From NCBI GenBank assembly GCA_964423865.1, contig CAYRGN010000016.1, positions 1 through 64,000 on the forward strand: 64,000 bases of DNA, written 5' to 3'. The position numbers were made by a program, and so were the translations under genes. The notes beneath the pieces were generated by a model. That model searched no databases. It saw only the letters and a list, made by a program, of their open reading frames with translations, and was not told the origin of the DNA. Shown in pieces: positions 58,890-64,000 of this stretch. Positions within the stretch are counted from its first letter, which is position 1. Each line of letters starts with the position of its first letter. Origin of the DNA: Leadbetterella sp964423865 (GTDB lineage Bacteria > Bacteroidota > Bacteroidia > Cytophagales > Spirosomataceae).

Positions 58890-61295
58890 ATGCGTAAACT
58901 ATTTACTGTCACCTTACTGATTTTCTTTGCAGCAGCGGCTTCCGCCCAGCTCACTGTAGAAAAGATAATGGCCGATCCCGCCCGGTGGATCGGCACTTCC
59001 CCTTCCGGCATTACCTGGTCGGAAGATTCCAAAACCATTTATTTCAACTGGAACCCGGAGCAAAACCGGGCCGATTCCCTCTACAAAGTCACGCTTACCG
59101 ACCGCACGCCGCAAAAAGTGAGTCTCGCGGAAAAAGAGGCCCTGGCTTTGGGTGGTTTCGGCGGATTTCGGGGCTTCTCCGGCCCTACCTACTCAAGAGA
59201 TTTCAGCCAGAAGCTCTACCTGAAGAACGGCAACATCTTCCTCTTGAACACACGTACGGGCAATGAAAGGCAGCTGACCAGCACCCTGGACCGGAAAGGA
59301 AGCCCTACCTTCAGCCAGGACGAAACCCGGGTGATCTACTCGTCCGGAAACGACATTTTCACCCTTGACCTTTCCAACGGAAAAATCACCCAGCTCACCG
59401 ACTTTTCCAACGCAAGAGCCATGGGTCCCCAGGGCGGACCTGCATCCCGCCAGTCGGAAGCTGACAAAGCCCTGGAAAAAGATCAGCTCGACCTTTTTGA
59501 AGTGCTTCGTGAAGCGAAAGCGGAGAAGGAAGCCCGAGAAAAATACAATAAACTGACGGAAGTGAAAGGTCCGAAAAAAATCAGCCTGGGCGGAAAAATG
59601 CTACAGGGCGCCGTGGCCAGTCCCGACCTGAGCTATGTTTTTTACCGCCTGTCTGAACCTGCACGTGACGCCAAAAGAACCATTGTACCCAACTATGTAA
59701 CCGCTTCCGGTTATACCGAAGACATTCCGGCACGTACCAAAGTGGGTCAGCCCGCCGGCAGTACCGAAGCCTTTGTCTACCATATTGCCAAAGATACCGT
59801 ACTCAAAATTGACCTGGCGGATGTTCCCGGTATCCATGACCAGCCCGAATACCTGAAAGAGTATCCTCAGAAAGAAGAAAAGGCCCGTGAAAGGCCTGCA
59901 CGGACTGAAACAAAACCGCTTCGGGACGTATCTATCCAAAATCCGGTATGGTCGCCTAACGGCACGTGGGCCGTAGTCAACCTCCGTGCCAGCGACAACA
60001 AAGACCGGTGGATCATGAAACTGGACGGAGAAACCGGAAAACTCAGCCTCATTGACCGCCAGCACGACGACGCCTGGATCGCCGGTCCGGGCGTGGGGGG
60101 CTATGGCGGCGGCACCCTGGATTTCATCGATGAAAACACCCTGTACTACCAGTCCGAAGCCACGGGTTACTCCCACCTCTACACCGCCAACCTGGCTACA
60201 GGCGAGAAAAAGCAACTCACATCCGGCGATTTCGAAGTGCAGAGCGTGGAACTTTCGAAAGACAAAAAATGGTTTTACCTAACCACCAATGAGGTGCATC
60301 CCGGCGAAAAGCACTTCTACAAAATGGCGGTCACCGGGGGCAAAAGAATCCGGATTACGCAAATGACCGGTGCCCACGAGGTCACCCTTTCTCCCGACGA
60401 GAAAACCCTGGCCATCCGCTATTCCAATACCAACACCCCCTGGGAACTGTACCTCCAGCCGAACGAACCTGGCGCCACACCGGAAAAAGTCACGGCTTCG
60501 CTCACCCCCGAATTCCAGGCCTATAACTGGAAAATACCGGAAGTAATATCCTTCAAGGCCCGAGACGGCAAAGAAATCTATGCGCGCGTTTACCAGCCCG
60601 CAAAAAGAAAAAAGAACGGCAAAGCGGTAGTCTTTGTACACGGCGCGGGCTACCTTCAGAACGCCCACAAATGGTGGAGCCAGTACTTCCGCGAATACAT
60701 GTTCCATAACCTGCTGGTAGACAAAGGCTACACCGTGCTTGACATCGACTACCGCGCCAGCTCGGGTTACGGCCGCGACGTAAGAACGGGCATCTACCGC
60801 CACATGGGGGGCAAAGACCTCACCGATAACGTAGACGGCGCCAGACTGCTGGTAGACAAATATGGGATCAATCCTAAGAAAATCGGTATCTACGGCGGCT
60901 CTTACGGGGGCTTCATCACCCTCATGGCCATGTTTACCACGCCCGATGTTTTCGCCGCCGGGGCGGCGCTTCGCCCGGTAACCGACTGGGCCGCCTATAA
61001 CCACGGCTATACGGCTAACATCCTCAATGAGCCCCACACCGACCCCATTGCCTACCGCAGAAGCTCGCCTATCTTCTTTGCTGAGGGGTTGAAAGGCAAA
61101 CTGCTGATCTGCCACGGACAGGTAGACGTGAACGTTCATATCCAGGACACCTACCGCCTGGCCCAGCGCCTCATTGAACTCCGAAAAGAGAACTGGGAGG
61201 TGGCCTCCTACCCCGTGGAAGACCACGGTTTTGTGGAACCGACTTCCTGGATGGATGAATACAAGCGTATTCTGAAGCTCTTCGAAGAAATGTAG
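58890..61295 (+). CDS. S9-family prolyl-oligopeptidase-like serine peptidase
   Basis: An 801-residue exported peptidase with a signal peptide (FFAAAASAQL). Residues about 30-540 form a beta-propeller (SEDSKTIYFNWNP; FSQDETRVIYSSGNDIFTL; LSPDEKTLAIRYS). The C-terminal alpha/beta-hydrolase has the triad Ser671 in GIYGGSYGGF, Asp746 in GQVDVNVH and His779 in VEDHGFVEP. Dipeptidyl-peptidase or acyl-peptidase activity is plausible. The last codons and stop are copied twice more downstream as part of a tandem repeat. Confidence 0.94.
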   Translation: MRKLFTVTLLIFFAAAASAQLTVEKIMADPARWIGTSPSGITWSEDSKTIYFNWNPEQNRADSLYKVTLTDRTPQKVSLAEKEALALGGFGGFRGFSGPTYSRDFSQKLYLKNGNIFLLNTRTGNERQLTSTLDRKGSPTFSQDETRVIYSSGNDIFTLDLSNGKITQLTDFSNARAMGPQGGPASRQSEADKALEKDQLDLFEVLREAKAEKEAREKYNKLTEVKGPKKISLGGKMLQGAVASPDLSYVFYRLSEPARDAKRTIVPNYVTASGYTEDIPARTKVGQPAGSTEAFVYHIAKDTVLKIDLADVPGIHDQPEYLKEYPQKEEKARERPARTETKPLRDVSIQNPVWSPNGTWAVVNLRASDNKDRWIMKLDGETGKLSLIDRQHDDAWIAGPGVGGYGGGTLDFIDENTLYYQSEATGYSHLYTANLATGEKKQLTSGDFEVQSVELSKDKKWFYLTTNEVHPGEKHFYKMAVTGGKRIRITQMTGAHEVTLSPDEKTLAIRYSNTNTPWELYLQPNEPGATPEKVTASLTPEFQAYNWKIPEVISFKARDGKEIYARVYQPAKRKKNGKAVVFVHGAGYLQNAHKWWSQYFREYMFHNLLVDKGYTVLDIDYRASSGYGRDVRTGIYRHMGGKDLTDNVDGARLLVDKYGINPKKIGIYGGSYGGFITLMAMFTTPDVFAAGAALRPVTDWAAYNHGYTANILNEPHTDPIAYRRSSPIFFAEGLKGKLLICHGQVDVNVHIQDTYRLAQRLIELRKENWEVASYPVEDHGFVEPTSWMDEYKRILKLFEEM

Positions 61296-61420
61296 AACTA
61301 CATCTCGACTTCGCTCGATGTGACAATTCGAAGAAATGTAGAACGATACATCTCGACTTCGCTCGATGTGACAATTCGAAGAAATGTAGAACTACATCTC
61401 GACTTCGCTCGATGTGACAT
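61281..61420. repeat. Three tandem copies of a 46-48 bp unit that includes the peptidase stop codon
   Basis: Copies start at 61281, 61327 and 61375. Each begins TTCGAAGAAATGTAGAAC, which in the first copy encodes the last four residues and stop of the S9 peptidase, and continues CATCTCGACTTCGCTCGATG. The second copy has two extra bases. An inverted relative of the same element lies at 61459-61481 (GTTCGAGCGAAGTCGAGA), so the block can fold. Confidence 0.9.
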
Positions 61421-61497
61421 CCTCCCCCCTGTCAGTGCGAGTATAAAAACCCTCCCCCTGTCAGTTCGAGCGAAGTCGAGAACCAAATCTGATTGAA

Positions 61498-61758
61498 ATG
61501 AACTCCTTCTCTACCACGCTCATCCTGCACATGGAGCAAAAACTCGGCCTGCTCTTTGAAGAAGCGCCCACCCCGGGCAATCTTTGTTTCGCCAATGAAA
61601 ATGCCGGATTGCGAAACGAGTTTAAGCGGATTTTCACCCCCCTGGATCTCCATTATTATACCCTGGCCAATCCCACCGGATCACTCCCGGAAACCACCGA
61701 TAAATTCTGGGAGGCAGTAGACAGAGGCAAGCAATTGGCCGCAGACGAAAACCCATAA
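61498..61758 (+). CDS. Unknown 86-residue protein at the head of a RiPP cluster
   Basis: A soluble acidic protein (MNSFSTTLILHMEQKLGLLF; FANENAGLRNEFKRIF; LPETTDKFWEAVDRGKQLA). Its stop codon is followed immediately by the ATG of the LanB-type dehydratase gene, so the two are translationally coupled. One cysteine and no leader-like basic/Leu pattern argue against it being the lanthipeptide precursor. I do not recognise a family. Any role in the cluster is inference from position. ATG 61531 is an alternative start. Confidence 0.65.
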   Translation: MNSFSTTLILHMEQKLGLLFEEAPTPGNLCFANENAGLRNEFKRIFTPLDLHYYTLANPTGSLPETTDKFWEAVDRGKQLAADENP

Positions 61759-64000
61759 ATGAAACCCTTTGTTCAATTCCGGATTCCCGGCGGCCGGGTC
61801 ACGGATATCTTTGAGAATCCGTGGGATGCCCGCATAGTTCTCCAAAACCGACCCTTCCTGGATGCCTTAAAGGAGGCGTCGCCTCATTTCTTTGAAACCA
61901 TACAAACTACGCCACTCACCGAAGACCATCAGAAAAGCCTGTACAAATACTACTCCCGCTGGTGTACACGTTGCACCCCTTTCGGTCGCTTTTCCGGTGT
62001 TCTTACTGCCGATTTGTCCGATAAAACTTCCTTTAACGACTTCAAACCCCGGTTTTATTCGGAACCGGACATCCGGGAGAAGAAAAAAATTACTGCTTTC
62101 CTGAACGAGACCGCACTTTCCCAAACCGTATTCTTTGCAAACAACTCTCTTTATGCACGAGCCGGAAAATATTATCTCCTGCAATACATTGATGAAAAAT
62201 ACCGAGAGATCAGCCTGGAGCGCTTCGAAGCCCTGGATGCTATCATAGAAGCCGCCGGATCCGGCATTTCCTATTCTAAGTTAGTAACTACTCTGGAAGG
62301 ATATGGCTTTACGAAAGACGAATGCGCCGCCGTGATCCGGGAGCTGTTGGAAGAACAGGTAATCTACAGCGACTACGAGTTCAGGCAGTCGGAAACCTTA
62401 GAAGATTACCTGCACCGGTTACCTGAAGCTATTCTTCTCGAATCAAAGATCAATACGCCTTACACCTTTACCGTTTACCCGAACGCTGAAATAGACCGTG
62501 TGCTGATCGAAAAGATATCAGCAGACCTGAGAAAAGTTAGCGGTCTTTTCAAAACAGTGCCAAATACCCGACTAGCGTCTTTTAGAAGTGAGTTTTTACG
62601 CCGCTTTGAAAATCGGGAAATCCCCCTCCTGGAAATACTGGACCCCGAATCCGGAATTCCGTATGGAAATTATAACCTTAGCCACACCGGATCTATCCTG
62701 AATGAGCTGGAAACGCCGGCTGTCGGGATAAAAAAGGACAGCACAGGCTTTCAAAGTGTTTTACTGGACAAATACATACAGTGTCTTTCCACAGGGGCCG
62801 CTGAAATAACATTTACCACAGCCGATCTGAATGACCTCCCCCCAACCGAAAACACCAGCTATTACCTGTTCGGAAGTCTGCTTAAAAACGGAACTGATTT
62901 TCGTTTTTTGTTAAAGCAGGCCGGAGGGAGTTCAGCCGTCAATTTGATGTCGCGCTTCTCACTGGGAAACCCTGCCCTCGCCAATAAACTTCGTGAGATC
63001 ACAGCTTGGGAGCAATCCATTTCCGATGCCCTCCTGGCCGAAGTCATTCACTTACCTGAGGGCAAAATAGGGAATGTGGTACTCCATGCCCCTTTGAGAG
63101 ACTACCAGATCTGTTACCTCGGCCATGATTCAGGCAACTCCCTCCCCCTGTCTGACCTGCTGGTTTCGGTTTTGGGAGACCAGGTAATACTTCGCTCTCA
63201 GAAACTCAATAAACGGGTCATTCCCTTTCTGTCTCACGCACATAATTACGGCACGGGACTGCCCGTCTACAGTTTCCTGGGCGATTTGCAGCCCGCAGGC
63301 GCTCAGTTCGTCTTTGATTGGGGCGCACTCCAAGACCGGGAATTCCTCCCCCGTGTGGTTTTCGGCCAACTCATCCTGTCGCGGGCTACCTGGAATCTTA
63401 CGGAGAAAAACCTGGAGCGAATCAAGCCGAGCCTTCCCCGGCATATTGCACTTATTGAATCAGATAACGAATTATACCTGGATCTGGAACAACCCCTGTG
63501 CCAAAAAATACTCCGGGATTATCTTCGAAAAAACGATACCGTGAGAGTAACGGAATTTCTATATACCCCGGAGTCTTGCTTTATAGAGGGGAAGGCCTCG
63601 GAGATCGTCATTCCTGTGGCCGGCACAAAACCGAATAAGTACCTCACCCCTTCCCCAATGGTTTCCGGCAAATCTTACCCGCCCGGTAGCGAATGGCTCT
63701 ATCTTAAACTTTACATGAGTCCAAAGGCAGCAGATGCTCTGCTTAGTGAAAAGGTTAGGCCTTTTGTACAGCTTCTCAAAGAAAAAGGACTGATTCAGAA
63801 GTGGTTCTTTATCCGGTACCTCGACCCCGACTTTCATCTCCGTTTGCGGTTTTATCACGGCTCCGATCCTGATTTTTACAAAACTGTAATAGCACTTTTT
63901 CATACTCATTTCCTAGAAGAGCTAAGCACCGATGATATCCACGAATTACAAATAGCACACTACCGACCCGAATACAGCCGTTACCCCAATATGCAAGAGG
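61759..64000 (+). CDS. LanB-type lanthipeptide dehydratase (partial, runs off window)
   Basis: At least 747 residues without a stop at the window end. The N-terminal glutamylation domain shows YYSRWCTRCTPFGRFSGV (residues 64-81), SEFLRRFENREIPLLEILDP near 277 and SGIPYGNYN near 298. From about residue 643 the elimination (SpaB_C-like) domain begins: WLYLKLYMSPKAADALL, KWFFIRYLDPDFHLRLRF and HYRPEYSRYP. LanB enzymes use glutamyl-tRNA to convert Ser/Thr in a precursor peptide to dehydroamino acids. Both domains are in one chain. The C-terminal part is cut off. The precursor, cyclase and transporter must lie beyond 64000. Confidence 0.9.
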   Translation, partial: MKPFVQFRIPGGRVTDIFENPWDARIVLQNRPFLDALKEASPHFFETIQTTPLTEDHQKSLYKYYSRWCTRCTPFGRFSGVLTADLSDKTSFNDFKPRFYSEPDIREKKKITAFLNETALSQTVFFANNSLYARAGKYYLLQYIDEKYREISLERFEALDAIIEAAGSGISYSKLVTTLEGYGFTKDECAAVIRELLEEQVIYSDYEFRQSETLEDYLHRLPEAILLESKINTPYTFTVYPNAEIDRVLIEKISADLRKVSGLFKTVPNTRLASFRSEFLRRFENREIPLLEILDPESGIPYGNYNLSHTGSILNELETPAVGIKKDSTGFQSVLLDKYIQCLSTGAAEITFTTADLNDLPPTENTSYYLFGSLLKNGTDFRFLLKQAGGSSAVNLMSRFSLGNPALANKLREITAWEQSISDALLAEVIHLPEGKIGNVVLHAPLRDYQICYLGHDSGNSLPLSDLLVSVLGDQVILRSQKLNKRVIPFLSHAHNYGTGLPVYSFLGDLQPAGAQFVFDWGALQDREFLPRVVFGQLILSRATWNLTEKNLERIKPSLPRHIALIESDNELYLDLEQPLCQKILRDYLRKNDTVRVTEFLYTPESCFIEGKASEIVIPVAGTKPNKYLTPSPMVSGKSYPPGSEWLYLKLYMSPKAADALLSEKVRPFVQLLKEKGLIQKWFFIRYLDPDFHLRLRFYHGSDPDFYKTVIALFHTHFLEELSTDDIHELQIAHYRPEYSRYPNMQE

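Noticed and set aside
61281..61420. Possible CRISPR array from three regular copies
   Set aside because: The copies are head-to-tail without unique spacers and include part of a coding sequence; no cas genes are nearby.
61498..61758. Lanthipeptide precursor gene
   Set aside because: One cysteine, no Ser/Thr/Cys-rich core at the C-terminus and no leader pattern.

Overview
The window comes from a member of the Bacteroidota, probably Cytophagia/Cytophagales. The evidence is a SusC/SusD polysaccharide locus with a hybrid two-component regulator, repeated TAnnTTTG-type minus-7 boxes (the Bacteroidota primary sigma consensus), a MetZ-type sulfhydrylase, DUF2461 and DUF4256 proteins, and many short intergenic repeats. 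No rRNA, CRISPR array or intact insertion sequence is visible. Two tRNA genes are present.

Layout. 1-10 kb (mostly minus strand): a dihydroorotase-like protein lacking two metal ligands, glycine cleavage H protein, a membrane glycosyltransferase operon (GT2, GT39, GT2 plus a 60-residue protein), a beta-propeller/OmpA protein, and electron-transfer flavoprotein etfB-etfA. 10-14.9 kb: TPR protein, asparaginase, tRNA-Ser, then an accessory stretch with an AAA ATPase, a gene-poor 0.7 kb and an ArsR/AHSA1 pair. 14.9-20.2 kb: a plus-strand operon for extracytoplasmic flavin redox chemistry (ankyrin protein, DUF2271, PepSY-flavodoxin-reductase fusion, ApbE). 20.2-34.2 kb: a polysaccharide utilization locus (HTCS regulator divergent from susC-susD-GH2-GH fusion). 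34.2-38.7 kb: GNAT protein and a Tat-exported PaoABC-like molybdenum aldehyde oxidoreductase. 38.7-42.3 kb: tRNA-CAU followed by a small AT-rich accessory region (glycine-zipper mini-protein, Bro-N protein, XRE/ImmA pair). 42.3-61.3 kb: mostly housekeeping genes (serine hydrolase, acetyltransferase, CPBP protease, nucleotidyltransferase, PAP2, trpS, DUF2461, metZ, plsC-like, M50 protease, HAD, accA, beta-CASP nuclease, dacB, UbiA-like protein, cytochrome b5-like protein, DUF4256, S9 peptidase). 61.5-64 kb: the start of a ribosomally synthesised peptide (RiPP) cluster. A small unknown gene abuts a LanB-type lanthipeptide dehydratase that runs off the window edge.

How the parts fit. The PUL is self-contained: sensing by the HTCS, binding and uptake by SusCD, and cleavage by GH2 and a two-catalytic-domain enzyme. 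The flavin operon links a cytoplasmic NAD(P)H-oxidising domain through a PepSY membrane domain to a periplasmic DUF2271 protein. That protein carries an FMN-acceptor-like motif and is probably modified by the ApbE encoded last in the operon.

The most unusual whole-window signal is a family of intergenic tandem repeats. Several loci share a unit of seven bases but differ in unit sequence, and many lie directly against start or stop codons. Larger nested palindromes and a triplicated gene end are also present.
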